Shown: positions 1-54,904 of the stretch, piece by piece | Layout: every line of letters starts with the position of its first letter | How positions within the stretch are numbered: the stretch's first letter is position 1 | Origin: Acanthochromis polyacanthus | Taxonomy: Eukaryota; Chordata; Actinopteri; Pomacentridae | Length of the DNA: 64,000 bases | Assembly: GCF_021347895.1 (NCBI RefSeq) | Contig: NC_067121.1 | Coordinates: 13,403,962 to 13,467,961, forward strand | Direction of reading: 5' to 3' | Made by a program: the position numbers and the translations under genes | The notes under the pieces: generated by a model | The model's database searches: none | What the model was told of the DNA's origin: nothing | The model's input: only the letters and a program-made list of their open reading frames with translations

Positions 1-54
1 GGCAGGGTTGCCAGGTCTGCATTTTTCCAGCAGAATTTCAAATGTTGCTGCTGG

Positions 55-360
55 ATGATTTAGTTTGGTTGATTGGGTTGAGGAGTTTGCATGTTCTCCC
101 TGAGCATGTGTGGGTTTTCTCCGGGCACTCCGGCTTCCTCCCACAGTCCAAAAACATGCTGAGGTTAATTGATAACTCTAAATTGCCCGTAGGTGTGAAT
201 GCGAGTGTGATTGTTCGTCAATGTATGTAGCCCTGTGACAGACTGGCGACCTGTCCAGGGTGTCCCCTGCCTTTGCCCGAGTCAGCTGGGATAGGCTCCA
301 GCACCCCCCGCGACCCTAGTGAGGATAAAGCGGTGTATAGAGGATGGATGGATGGATGGA
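55..360 (+). repeat. abundant teleost SINE-like repeat with GGAT tail
   Basis: Contains the familiar fish repeat segments GTTTTCTCCGGGCACTCCGG, CAAAAACATGCTGAGGTTAA and GACCTGTCCAGGGTGTCCCC, and ends in (GGAT)n. Related copies, all on the minus strand, are at 40540-40800, 41945-42110 and 48190-48345. Class not settled. Confidence 0.7.
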
Positions 361-910
361 TGATTGGGCTGGCCTCTATTGCATGCAAATTGTATCAATA
401 ATATATATCCACGATTGAAGTGAGATCATTTATTTCTACTTCAACAATACCAAACTCCAGATAAGTACATATGTGCACACACACACAGACCTGGCCATCT
501 TGTCACCGAGCCCCCCCTGCTATAACTCCCCGCCCCCCTTAGGGGGCACGCCCCCCAGTTTGGGAACCACTGCCCTAGGGCAACAGTGGAAAGAAAAAAC
601 TCCCTTTTAATGGGAAAAAACACGAAGAAGAATTGAAATTGAATGTAAAAATTGAATCTTCATCGAAAGAAAAAAATGAAATCTAATTTAACAAAACATA
701 AATAATTAAAGAAATACAGGCATGTATACATGCATGTACTCTAACTCCTAAATCTATACAACAGCCCATACAGTCACGCAATAATCTGAAATTATAAATA
801 TATACTAGGGGTAGCAAAACTGTCTTGTGGATCAACATTTCATCAAACAAAACGTAATAACTTCTCCAACACACTTTCAGAATAATTAGAACAATACATG
901 CTAGACTTAC
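361..910. other. intron 18 of RNF31, no gene seen
   Basis: Downstream of the last visible exon. It holds a short repeat-like patch at 500-580 with a GC-rich imperfect inverted motif (GGGGGGCGTGCCCCC on the minus strand), otherwise AT-rich sequence. No exon matching the expected continuation of HOIP was found. Confidence 0.5.
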
Positions 911-43541
<42,631 letters not shown>

Positions 43542-43802
43542 AGTCTACACAGACAGATATTATTATGAATAATGTATTCTGCATTGGTTCATGGTGGTGA
43601 TCAATGATGTTTTAGGACAGGGGTGCTGTATTGAGAGTGTACTTCCCATTTACAACTCTGTGTTGTCTACCCACATACATATCCAACTGATGACACTTGT
43701 CATACTTAAACATTATCAGCAAATGCTGTTGATCACAACTAATGAAGTTCCATAATTTAAGTTTAGGAAACAAGACTTTTTTTCCTGGTCCAAACCTCCA
43801 GT

Positions 43803-46036
43803 CATGGAAAAAATTATTAGACCACCCTTGTTTTCTTCAATTTCTTGTTCATTTTAATGCCTGGTACAGCTACAAGTACATTTGTTTGGACAAATATAAT
43901 GATAACAATATAAATAGCTCATAAGAGTTCAATTTAAGAATTGATATTTAGCCATTTTTCAAGGTTTTCTTGATACTAACCAAAATCACTTAAGTTCTTA
44001 CATCAGTAGCTATGGCATTGTACTGCCAAAAACACTGCTTTTAGGCATTCCATCTTTTCTGTCTGTTTTAGTCACATGAAACACACAGGAGTTAGTACTT
44101 GGTTGCAATACCATTGTCTTTGATAACTGCAGCCATGTGTCTTGGCATGCTCTCCACCAGCTTCTGACATTGCTCTGCTGTCACAGCAGCTCATTCCTGT
44201 TGTACAAATTTTAACAAACTTGCTTTGTTTCATGGGCTTGTGGTTCTCCATTTTGCATTAGATGATTTTCCACAGGGTTTAATTGAATTTAAATCTTGTG
44301 ATTGAGCAGAGCAAGGCATGGTTCCAATGTTCTGGTTCTCTATTCAGGCTTTAACTGACCTTGCCGTGTGGCAAGGGGCAATGTCTTGTTGGAAAATCCA
44401 AGGGGCAATGTCTTGTTGGAAAATCCAGTCATTTGAAACAGGAAAGAGTTTTCCAGCTGATGGAAGAAGACTGTTTTCAAGAGTAGCCCTGTACATGACC
44501 TGGTTCATTCACCCGTCACAAAACTGCATTTGCCCTGTTCCACCTATACTGAAACAACCCCAGATCATCACTGATCACACACCATCGTGGAGACTGTATA
44601 CAAGAACAACATTGTTTTGATCCTGCTCCAGCCCCTGCCCTTCTTACCCCTTCTTCCTCCTTTCTCCCTTGGTTCCTGATCTGTTTCTGCTTTGACCTGT
44701 TTGTCTTTTTGGCAACCTGTTTGTCAACTCTCCCTCCTGTCTCTCGCTCCCTGTCACTCACCCTCTTCCTCTCACTGATTCACCTGCCTGCGCTCAACTA
44801 ATTACTGCAATGCGTGTCACCTGCAATAATCAGCTCACCTGCGCACTGTCTAAGCCTTGTTCATTCACATACTCTCCGCTCGATCATAAAGAGTCACACC
44901 CTGTCTTTTCATTTTTTTCGGCAATTCTGTTTGAGTTTTATGTTGAATTACGATTGTTTGATAGCCAGCTTACTTTTGTTCTCCCCTGCTGCTCAGGTTT
45001 TCCTTGTCTGCATCTGCTTTTGTTCTCGTTAGTAAAATAAATCCAGTATTCCCTCGTTCCCTCATGTCTGTCAGTTTCTGTGCCTGCACTTGGGTTCTCT
45101 GAGTGCCCCTCATAACAAACATAGATCAAATGACCCAACAAACCTGATATGCTGTTCATTTTTCTAAGTACATCGAGATTTAATGATTGACTTCATTGCA
45201 ATAACTATGTTCATATACCAAGAAGACAATGAACCCAAGCATATCTCAAAACTGCACAGAGACTACTTGAACAAGAAAAAGGAATCTGGAGTACTAGAAC
45301 TGATGGACTGTCAAAGTCCAGACAAAAACAGGAAGGTCAGATGAGAGTATTCCAAAACACATCTAAAATAGCCTATGCAGTTCGGAACAACATCCTGTTG
45401 TAACACATCCTATGAACAAATGAGACAATGATGAACTTGTACCAGAATGATGGGAAGAGAAGAGTCTAGAGAAGAAGGGAACTGCTCAATAACGTTTATG
45501 GCTGCCAATGGAACTAGTTTCTCTTATTTATCGATTTGACAGCTGACAAAAGCTGCAGGATGAATTCTGAAGTGTTTCAAACAGTTTGTTTTTTTTGTTG
45601 TTTTTTTAAAGGCAAAGAAATGAAATGTTAATCAATGGCCAAGTCAATCATCTGACCTGAATCAAATTGAACTGCATTTGACTTGCTGAAGACAAACCTG
45701 AAGGGAAAATGCCAAAAGAACAAGGAGGAAGTGAAGACAGCAGCAGCAGAGGCCTGGCAGAGCATCACCAGGGACCAAACCCAGTGTCTGGTGATGGCTA
45801 TGGGTTCCAGACTTAATTAAGAACTATTAAGAGCGACAATTTGATTCATGATTGTTTGTTTGTCCAGTTACCTTTTGTCCCTTACCTCCTACACTGATTT
45901 GGATGTAAATATTGTCAAATTAAAGCTGAAGCTCTGCATTTAAAGCACATTCTTTCATTTCAAATCGTTTGTGGTGGTATACAGAGCTGAAATGCTGAAA
46001 ATTGTGTCAATGTCCAAATATTTAGGGACCTGCCTA
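43803..46036 (-). mobile_element. Tc1-like transposon, decayed, with nested solo LTR
   Basis: The left end CAGTCATGGAAAAAATTATT and interior (GCATGCTCTCCACCAGCTTC, CTTGTTGGAAAATCCAGTCA) match a known fish Tc1 family read from its 3' side; reverse reading gives transposase fragments. Local duplication of about 28 bp at 44372-44427. The right border near 46036 is approximate. Confidence 0.75.
44613..45117 (+). mobile_element. solo LTR (505 bp) with AACAT duplication
   Basis: Starts TGTTTTGATCC and ends CTCATAACA, flanked by AACAT at 44608-44612 and 45118-45122. An AATAAA lies near 45037. The layout resembles the 28073 LTR (CACCTGC-rich U3, TAACA end). Inserted in the Tc1 element. Confidence 0.88.
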
Positions 46037-47226
46037 TATAAATGTGTTCTTTCCTTTTGGATGTGATGTGTTTAGTGCACCATCTTTGATAGCAGATTGT
46101 TGTACATGCAAGAAAAAGTTGTTTTTTTTTTACTCAAAACATATATTATGTACCAGTGTTTATAATAGTAATTGCATAGGGGCTTAAGAATTGCAAACAT
46201 CAAATAAAAATAACTCATTTATTTGCAACAAGTTGCCTGAGACGTGTTTCATGATGGTGTTGCTGCTAATCCATTGACTGCTTCTTCTTCTGTCCTATCT
46301 GAAAGTCATTAAGATTACATTGGTCTCCATATCATTTAGATCATCTACACCCTAAAAATTACATGGGATTACTGATAATATTTGTGTAGAAAATTAATTT
46401 AATCTGAATTTTAGAACAACCGTTCCCTTCCCCACCCTCTGAATAAATCACTAAACCTTAAACTGTGATTACCCTTAACTATCATACAAGTTCAAGAACA
46501 TATTTTTTTTTAAATCTACACAAACCATGTTAACTTAGTATGTCAATAACATTAGCTGCTCACACTAATCATCTAATTCTCGTGAAGTTCAAGGAATTAA
46601 ACAAACAAAAAAACACTAATTAGCTTCATGCATGTCAGTCATATACTGTACATTTACTTATTTATTGAATACTACTTGCTAAATGGCAGTTCTGTCCATA
46701 CTTACAGATTCAAATTATTTACTTACAGCTTCTGGAAAATGATCTCAAGTCTCTATGAATCTGGTGATCATCAAGCATTTGCGACTTTTGCTGCAGGGAC
46801 TCTCTCTGTCAAAGACTCTGGAATAGAGAAGGAATGTGTTGCTGTCCCCCTATCGGCCAATACATGGATGAGCATGAAGCATTAACTGACGATTACACTC
46901 CCAGCCTACAAAATCAGACATCGGGTGGCCAGACTCTAGCCGCTCCTTGTCTCCACCCCTGATTTCCGTTTTATATTGCAATGTAATTATGTGAATTCAC
47001 TCATCTTTTCTGTCTTAGTGGAAGATGTTTTATATTTGAACACTGACTGTCAAGCTGTCCGTACAAATAACCCAGACACGAATCTATGGCCAAATGACAT
47101 TTTACATTATATATATTGCATATAATGCTTCTGAAACAATATGTACATATAATCCACCAAAGTAGACATGTAAACCTGCATGCAGCAAACGCCAAATCAG
47201 ACAGGCATGCCGCTGTGGTTTCCTAC
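46037..47226. other. RNF31 first intron, no recognised element
   Basis: Part of the proposed 3.7-kb intron between the non-coding first exon and exon 1. AT-rich, no coding signal. Confidence 0.4.
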
Positions 47227-47300
47227 CTCTGCTTCACAAGAACACGGTGGTGAATTCTTCCTCGAGTCCGCTGACCTCATTCACATAAAGCTGCAGAGTT
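47227..47300 (-). other. candidate non-coding first exon of RNF31 (5' UTR)
   Basis: The coding start sits just inside a spliced acceptor, so a 5' UTR exon is needed. The best donor upstream is AGAG|GTAGGA at 47226, followed by a 3.7-kb intron. The exon's far end is arbitrary; transcription probably starts between here and 47460. Inference only. Confidence 0.3.
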
Positions 47301-47446
47301 GCGCTCTTCTAAATACCCCCAATCATTGATACAGAATAAATACAATGTACAACCTACTGGAAGCACAAAAAGCTACGGCATACAGACTGCTTCTTTCTCC
47401 CAGTGATAACTGAACGGGCTGGAGGACAACATGGACGCAGCGCAAA

Positions 47447-47454
47447 TGACGTCA
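47447..47454. promoter_or_regulatory. perfect CRE palindrome TGACGTCA in the putative RNF31 promoter
   Basis: The full 8-bp CREB/ATF site occurs once, about 220 bp upstream of the proposed first-exon donor, in a short CpG-containing stretch otherwise free of obvious repeats. The position suits a proximal promoter. Binding is not shown. Confidence 0.4.
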
Positions 47455-47651
47455 TCCATAGGTTTCTAAGCAGACGCTTTATGGCAGTTGGTTATTAGCT
47501 ATTAATTATCAGAAGTTATTTGTCAATGATCAGTTTGACAGAGGTGAGTCACACTTGTGCAGAGTGATTCCCTGAAAAATTTAAATAGTTTTTTAGGTGA
47601 AGTTATGTTTGCAAAATGAGGGACCGAGTGAGCAGTATTTGTGGATGAAAA

Positions 47652-47658
<7 letters not shown>

Positions 47659-47729
<71 letters not shown>

Positions 47730-47820
47730 TATAGTATATAGTATATACATACATATATACATACATACATACATACATATATACATATACATATATATAT
47801 ATATATATATATATTTAGAA
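47659..47820. repeat. (TA)n and CATA-rich microsatellite
   Basis: TA tract 47659-47726, then GTATATA and ACATAC variants and a second TA run to about 47813. About 200 bp upstream of the CRE. Confidence 0.95.
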
Positions 47821-48189
47821 ATTTAGAAATTTTGGGGAAATCCTTCCATGCACATTAGATAAATTTAAGACAACCTAAATGCATAGAATTCCTCCACATA
47901 CAAGGTTATGAAATCAATGTGGGATTGTCTTGAAATTTTTAAATCCAATTATCTTTGAATGTACTACAAAGGGTGGCAAAGTTAAGGATATTTAAACCTC
48001 CTGATTGGTATGTATTCGTATGCACAGATTTTTTTTTTAAATTATAGGTTTTCTAAATAAATCTATAAAGCATGTTATCCGTTATTTTAGAGATCTTACT
48101 ATTAACATAAAGTGGAATGGCTACAGGCTGGATAAGAAATATGTGCCTTTGTCAACAAATCTTTACAGTCCATTGATAAATCCCTCTCC

Positions 48190-48345
48190 AGCAATCAATC
48201 CATCCATTCATTCATCCATCCATCCTCTATACGCTGCTTCATTCTCTGTAGGGTCACGAGGGGGCTGGAGTCTATCCCAACTGACTTTGAAGACAGGGTT
48301 GTGTCTATCACAGGGCCCTACAGAAAGAAAGACAACCAAAGGGCA
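48190..48345 (-). repeat. partial SINE-like repeat with CCAT tail
   Basis: Starts with (CATC)n/(CATT)n, then CTCTATACGCTGCTTCATTC and GGCTGGAGTCTATCCCAACT. Minus-strand 3' end of the 55-360 family. Confidence 0.7.
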
Positions 48346-48722
48346 ACCTACAAAGAAACATCATATCTTGCAGGGCTTTGGCATATCTGAAACACCTACT
48401 AAGCATTGAGCAATTGAGCATGGTTAAATACTGCACCATGTCACAAAGCTCCAAGTTTCTTGAATATGTCAGTGAGTTCTGTTCTGCCCCAACAATGTTA
48501 CAGTGCCATCTGGTGGTGATTTATGTGCAAGCACCTTCTTTGCTGTGTGCGCTCCATGTCATGTGATCAGAAGTATTATTCAGTTTCATTGCCAACAGCA
48601 TGGTCAGCAATCTGCAGCTCCTGATATCCTTTTCCTCCTAGCTAAAGCCATGTCTGTAAGTATGTTTGCCCATAAATGTAATTTGGCAACATGTTGAGTC
48701 ATGACTCAACATGTTGAATCTT

Positions 48723-48917
48723 ACACTGCCAGTAAGATTGAAAGTTCAATGTTTGTATTTTCGCTTTGAATTCAACATTTTTCAATGCCAAAACTTACTG
48801 TCAGCATTATGGCTCCGCGAAAACACTGCCAGTAAGATTGAAACTTCAATGTTTGTATTTTCGCTTTCAATTCAACATTTTTCAATGCCAAAACTTACTG
48901 TCACCATTATGGCTCCA
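48723..48917. repeat. 100-bp direct tandem duplication
   Basis: Two copies (48723-48822, 48823-48917) differing at a few positions. Each begins ACACTGCCAGTAAGATTGAA and contains TTTTTCAATGCCAAAACTTA, so each unit is also partly self-complementary. Confidence 0.92.
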
Positions 48918-49249
48918 TACATAAGTCAATAATCTCCTGGTTTCACAGGGTGATCAAACTCTTCTGTATGCCATACATGATATTAGTCAATAGTGTAAGA
49001 CACATTTCGATGACATAAACCTTTCAGGTTATGCCTCCCCCTTCCATTTTCCATTACGTTTTAAATATATACATTCTTGAACCAAAAAACAAATGAACAA
49101 AGAAGCTGTAATTCTCACTCTTCTACTCATGAAGACACACTCACGACACAATCTTTTGGTGACCCTGCAAAATCAATATTTTATAGAAGGGTAGTTAAAG
49201 TAAGTCTGGTCTCTGTGGACCCATATACCTGACCCATTTTGTCCACCAT

Positions 49250-51295
49250 CTCAAAAATTTCTCTGATTGCATCTTTATAGAAAATGTCAGTCTTTCCATA
49301 ATGTAAATGTCATGTATAATTTTATACTAATCATCTAATGTTGGAGCATCTTGTAACCATTTCTTAATTAAGGCCTTCTTCCCTCCCACAAGTTATACTC
49401 TCATTAGGTATTTGTCTGCTGCAGATTGAGTATGCAGTATTGCAGTTCCCAAATACAGTGTGAAAACATCAAATGGAATAATTATTTGAAATACAGTTTC
49501 CAAAAATTATGCTCTTCTTGTCAAAAAGATGTGAACTTCGGGCAGACCCAGAATATGTGATAATGATTGGCTGCAGTTGAACCACACAGTCTCTTTTGTG
49601 CAGGGGTAATAAAAAACTTCATGATATTTTTCCACCCAAATTCCCTCTAGCTGTGGGAATGAGTAGTTTATAAATATTCTCGCATTCTTCTTATTATTAT
49701 TAGCACTCCTCCTTCTCTTTCCCATTTACTTTTAACATGTTGAGTGTTTGTGTTTGAGGCGACATGAAAACTTTTGTATAGTCTGCTGTTGTGTTAACTC
49801 CAAGTCAAACTCAACCGAGTTGAATAAACCAACTCAAATCAGCCGTTGTGAAACCGAAAACTCAGAGTTTCCTATCTCAGAGTAGATCAGCTCAGAGTTG
49901 AGGATTAAACTCAGAGTTTATTAAACCTGCTTCATGAAACAGACCCCTGGATACATAGGCTGTCACAAAAACATTTAGTATGTCACTGCCCAATTTTCCT
50001 GATCCCTCAGCCATGGTCACATTCAACCGATGCCATATCTGTCAATACCTGAAGAGGTCTTTGTTCTCCAATTCATATTCTCTATTGCACATTTAAAAAC
50101 TTTTTACAACTCCCACCTGTATGAAACAACAGTAAGCAGTTACCCCTGTTCTCCTCAATGTTTTGAATCTAGAGTCTGTTCTGTTTGGTATTATATCTGC
50201 ATCATATGCACACCACCATAATCTTCTCTGCACCCTTCAGGTTATGGCTTTTGACTATTTTCCGTCATGTTTTCAGAGTTACTTTTATCCGAGGGTTGTC
50301 TTTATTGTTTAGATTATTTATTAATTTACTATCTGCTATTGTGGCTTGTAGTGGTGGTCCTGTGGGTTCTGCCTCTTCCATTTTCCTTCCAACTTGCCCT
50401 AAATTGCTCAACAAAGACACACCAGTGGTCTTAGTTGCGCTGCATAGTAGCAGTCCCTTAAAATTGGCAACGCCATACCCCCTTTCTCTTTTGGTATCTG
50501 CATCGTTGTGTATCTTATTCTGGGTTTCTTACCCTTCCAAATGGAATGAGAAATCAACTTATCCCATTCAATGAATTGCTGATCATTTATTTCAATTGGT
50601 AGAGCCTGGAAAAGATATAATAGGCGAGGCAGAATAACCATTTTGACTGAGTCAATCCTTGAAGTTAAATTAAGGCAGGGTAGGAGGTTCCATCTAGAAA
50701 TGTTTGATTTTAATTTCAAGTTTAGAAGGGCATAGTTAGCTTCAAATAATTTTGTAATAGCTTGGGTGAGGTTAACTCCTAAGTACTTCATTAACTTTGT
50801 GTCACATCTCAGACCATATTTATTTAGAAGCTGCTTTGGTGGATCAAAGTTGAGGGTCAAAATTAGTTTTTTTTAAACATTTAACTTGTAGCCTGATAAT
50901 TGACCAAATTTTCCCAAAGATGACATTAGTGTTGGTAGGAACCCTGATGGTTGGGTCAAAAAACTAATACATCATCTGCAAATAATGATAATTTACGTTC
51001 CTCTCCTGCTATATTTACTCCAGTAATCTCTGTATGTTGTCAAATAAATTGACTGAGAGGCTCAATAAAAAGGGTGAAGAGAAGTGGTGAACAGGGGCAC
51101 TCCTGCCTGCATGAACATTCTGATATAAAAGGCTTTGAGAGGCTGCCATTGATTTTAATCCTTGCTGTAGGAGTATTATATACTGCTTGAAAAGCCTGAA
51201 TAAGAGTTTTGTGAAAACCAAACTTATCCAGTACTTCATACAGGAAGGTCCATCTGACTGAATCTAATGCCTTCTCTGCATCTAAATCCCATAAG
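49250..51295 (-). pseudogene. L1/Tx1-like LINE, ORF2 fragments
   Basis: 51015-51295 reads the RT core (YEVLDKFGFHKTLIQAFQAV, then SPLLFTLFIEPLSQFI). 50408-50860 reads KYLGVNLTQAITKLFEANY, then NLTSRIDSVKMVILPRLLYL, SHSIWKGKKPR and KEKGGMALP. Many frame breaks. A 150-bp MITE-like piece lies at 49797-49950. Confidence 0.85.
49797..49950. repeat. DNA-transposon end repeat, copy 1
   Basis: Nearly identical to 52360-52505: AACCAACTCAAATCAGCCGT, ATCTCAGAGTAGATCA, AACCTGCTTCATGAAACAGA, CCCCTGGA. The motif with GAAACAGGCCCCTG is a common fish DNA-transposon end. Superfamily not settled. Confidence 0.7.
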
Positions 51296-51301
51296 GGTCA
51301 G

Positions 51302-51730
51302 GGGCCAAAAGTATAATCTGTTTTTCTGACCAAACCAACAAACGAAAAAGGGAAAAACGGCTCAATTTTCCTTTTTTCGTTTTCAACCAAAAACGAAAAA
51401 ACGTTTTTTTCCTTTCTCAATTCAAAACCAAAAACGAAACCAACACAAGCAAATTACGGCCGAATTTCGTTTGATGGATTTCAATTTTCCGTTTTTTCGT
51501 TTCAGGTCTCAAAACGAAAAAACGGAAGCACGTGACCCCTGACCGTCACGGGTCAAATGGACTCCCTACCAAAATAAAAGCCTTACTGATAAATGGGTAA
51601 TAAAAGATAAATTACGTTAAATAGCGTTTTTATTTTTGCACAGTATTTATTATATACACTACTAGGCTTGTGATAATGTTAGAAAATAATAATTATGATT
51701 ATTATTAACAACAATAGTACTACTACTACT

Positions 51731-51771
<41 letters not shown>

Positions 51772-53154
51772 AATAATAATTACAGGTCTGCTGCCCGGCC
51801 TGTATACATCTAATGCGCGGACGCGAGATCGTTAAGTGTTCACCTTTGCCATAAGTGTGACATCAGTCGGCACTCCGGTTGATGCTATGTCTGTTGATCA
51901 TAAAATACATGGGTCATTTTAACTTTGTGACATGTCAGCTGCATGGCGTGTGCTGATGAGAAACTCGGTCGTCCGGGAGGAGCTTGGAGTAGAACTGCTG
52001 CTCCTCCATGCCGCTTTACGCGTTGAGAACAGCTGGATGAGGCAACTCGAAAAGAACCGTTTCCCTTAACTTACTAGGCTACCATTCAGACAGTTATTCC
52101 CTGTAATATTATTACGATTACAAAGGAATACATTTAAAGTTACGCATTGGAGTGTTCTCCACGTCATCTCCCTCTCTTTTGCAGCTGCAGCGGTGTTGCA
52201 CTTCTTTCTAAAAACGTGTTCAAACTTGCCATATGAGCGCGTTAAAAACTTCCAGTTCAAAAACGCAGACTTTCGCTTCCCCGTTTCCATGGTGACTCGT
52301 CGAATCGGGGTTCCATTGATGCTGTCTTTTCAGAGTTGCGGTGCACGCGCTTATCTCCGGGTCAAACTACTCCGAGTTGATTAAACCAACTCAAATCAGC
52401 CGTTGTGAAACCGAAAACTCAGAGTTTTCTATCTCAGAGTAGATCAACTCAGAGTTGAGGATGAAACTCAGAGTTTCTTCAACCTGCTTCGTGAAACAGG
52501 CCCCTGGACGACCGAGTTTCTCATCAGCACAGGCCATGCAGCTGACATGTCACAAAGTTAAAATGACCCATGTATTTTATGATCAACAGACATAGCATCA
52601 ACCGGAGTGCCGGTTGATGTCACACTTATCGCAAAGGTGAACATTTAACGATCTCGCGTCCTCGCATTAGATGTATCCAGGTCAGGCAGCAGACCTGTAA
52701 TTATTATTATTATTATTATTATTATAGTAGTAGTAGTAGTATTGTTGTTAATAATAATAATTATTATTATTTTCTAACATTAAAACAAGCCTAGTAGTGT
52801 ATATAATAAATACTGTGCAAAAATAAAAACGCTATTTAACGTAATTTATCTTTTATTACCCATTTATTAGTAAGGCTTTTATTTTGGTAGGGAGTCCATT
52901 TGACCCGTGACGGTCAGGGGTCACGTGCTTCCGTTTTTTCGTTTTGAGACCTGAAACGAAAAAACGGAAAATTGAAATCCAAAAAACGAAATTCGGCCGT
53001 AATTTGCTTGTGTTGGTTTCGTTTTTGGTTTTGAATTGAGAAAGAAAAAAACCATTTTTTCGTTTTTGGTTGAAAACGAAAAAGGAAAATTGAGCCGTTT
53101 TTCCCTTTTTCGTTTGTTGGTTTGGTCAGAAAAACAGACTATACTTTTGGTCCC
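51302..53154. mobile_element. large palindromic (foldback) element, arms about 650-670 bp
   Basis: Left arm 51302-51974 and right arm 52506-53154 are reverse complements along their length, with shared GGGCCAAAAGTAT ends, GTTTTTTCGTTTT-rich stretches and CACGTGACCCCTGACCGTCA. The 531-bp loop carries another DNA-transposon end repeat. No coding capacity. More TTTTTTCG units continue to 53350 on the right. Confidence 0.9.
51975..52505. repeat. loop of the palindrome with DNA-transposon end repeat, copy 2
   Basis: The right 150 bp match 49797-49950; the left 370 bp (from GGGAGGAGCTTGGAGTAGAA) are not recognised. Its right end, CAGGCCCCTG, falls exactly at the arm border. Confidence 0.65.
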
Positions 53155-53425
53155 GGACAAGGTACGTTTTATCCGTTTGATTCCTGGCTATAAAAGACAC
53201 AAGCAGAAACAAAAAATCAAGCCGTTTTTTCGTTTTTTCGTTTTGAGCAAAAAACAAAAAAAGCAGGAAACGGTTCGTTTTTTCGTTTTTTCGTTTTGAA
53301 CAAAAAACAATAAAAGAGGAAACGGTTGGTTTTTTCGTTTTTTCGTTTTCACCCCCAAAATGAAAATACGACTCCATATTCCGTTTCATTGGTGGGCGGG
53401 GCTTCGGAGCCTGCCAGTGCACAAT

Positions 53426-53428
<3 letters not shown>

Positions 53429-53517
<89 letters not shown>

Positions 53518-53518
53518 T
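53429..53518 (+). repeat. (CA)30 followed by (GCA)10 microsatellite
   Basis: A pure CA run to 53488 changes directly into CAG/GCA triplets to 53518. Such compound tracts are expected to be length-variable. Confidence 0.97.
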
Positions 53519-53582
53519 CCTTTGTTTCAAACTACCAATTAGATACTTATAGACATTATAGCGTCAGCAGCTCCTCCTCCTG

Positions 53583-53674
53583 CCATCAGGTAGACCTGAT
53601 GTTTCCTCTTCGTCAGGTAGACCTGATGTTTCCTCTTCATCAGGTAGAGCTGATGTTTCCGCTTCATCAGGCTC
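53583..53674 (+). repeat. three 30-bp tandem units, each palindromic
   Basis: Units CATCAGGTAGACCTGATG plus TTTCCTCTTC; the first 18 bases are a perfect or near-perfect inverted repeat in each unit. Non-coding. Confidence 0.92.
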
Positions 53675-54315
53675 CCTTTCCTAAATGTTAACCTTATCTC
53701 CAGCTGTAGTGTTCCCTAAAGTGGCAGTATTCACAGGATTATATAAACAGGCTTATTAAAACACTGAAATGGTTTCATTTAGCTTTGCTTTCTTTTTCTT
53801 ATTTTTTCTCCACTGACTAATGTTGGGTCATTAGAAGTTCTACACTCATGTCCCTCTTCTTCTAAGCCAGGGGTATTCAGCTAAAATTCAGAGTGGTCCA
53901 GTCAGCAAAGGTCCAGAACATCATAATGTCTAACTTGAGTTACTGTGATATATGCTGATGTAACCTGGTAGTTTTATTAGAGTCTGCCTGTAATCAAAAA
54001 CTGACCCTCAAATAAATTCAGTACGGTTCAAAAACATTTTGACATTTATTAATAAATAACTTATATATAACTGTATATCTTAGAATAAAGTGCAGAACTT
54101 AAAAAAGCATGACTGAACAACCTGAATCAACTTCTATACATCTTTAACAATAATTAAATCTCATAAATGGAAACATGTGAACACGTTTACATTTTTGTCT
54201 GTCTCATATCACTCCCCTAATATCTCTGCAGCTTAATGGGAGAACTGAGCTGCTGCTTGTTTGAGCCGTTCTCAAAACATATTTTGATTATGTTCATAGT
54301 TGAGAAAGCTGCCTT
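53675..54315. other. unassigned, with a possible hAT end
   Basis: 53869 begins CAGGGGTATTCAGCTAAAAT, a fish hAT-like end; the sequence to 54315 may be the decayed element. The partner end was not found. Confidence 0.35.
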
Positions 54316-54904
54316 ACAGCTGGACAACCAAATACCAGATGATTATTAGTAGCTGTAGTATAGCTGTACAAGCAGTAGTAGTAGTAATACTAAAAGTACA
54401 CGCAGCAGTAATAGTAATACCACAAGTTCAAGCAGCAGTAGTAGTATAAATAGCCGTTAGAGTAGTAGAAGTGTCAGCATTTGTAATAGTATTACAAGTT
54501 GTAGTAGCAGTGACAGTATCAGCAGCAGTAGTTGGTGTATTACTACTACTACTAGTAGTCGCATTACTATTAATACCACCAATACTACCAATAGTAGTTA
54601 TAAAGCCTAACTCATATATATCCAGATTAGCATCTATGTTCTTCCTCCAAACCCATTTTATGATTGGGATTTCAGGCAATTCTTTAGGACTGCTCTCACA
54701 TAATTGAAATGTTACCAAACAATGTTATACTGATCAAATTAAATAACTTTGGTCTCCAGAATATTGGCTACTTCTGTTCTTTGTCCTTAATTTAGTAGCA
54801 TGATTTATTTTTAGATATGCTGTTGTGTACAGACTTACATACTTTTTTGTCTATTGTTTTTACTCCATGTAGGTTTCCCAAAGACTTTAGGCTGAGGAGG
54901 AAGT
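54316..54904. repeat. 589-bp inverted repeat, left arm
   Basis: Pairs with 57366-57954; all paired coordinates sum to 112270, so there is no net indel. Rich in AGT/ACT triplets. Its inner end carries the first codons of a THAP exon (FPKDFRLRRK) on the plus strand behind an acceptor CATGTAG. Confidence 0.95.

Noticed and set aside
1..910. C-terminal LDD exons of RNF31 inside 1-910
   Set aside because: Minus-strand reading in all frames gave nothing like the conserved CPDPNC, CLFYLRDW or GLC-x-HYKEYL segments. They must lie outside the window.
47431..47466. ATG at 47431 as the start of an upstream plus-strand gene sharing a bidirectional promoter
   Set aside because: The frame closes after about a dozen codons and there is no donor site to support splicing.
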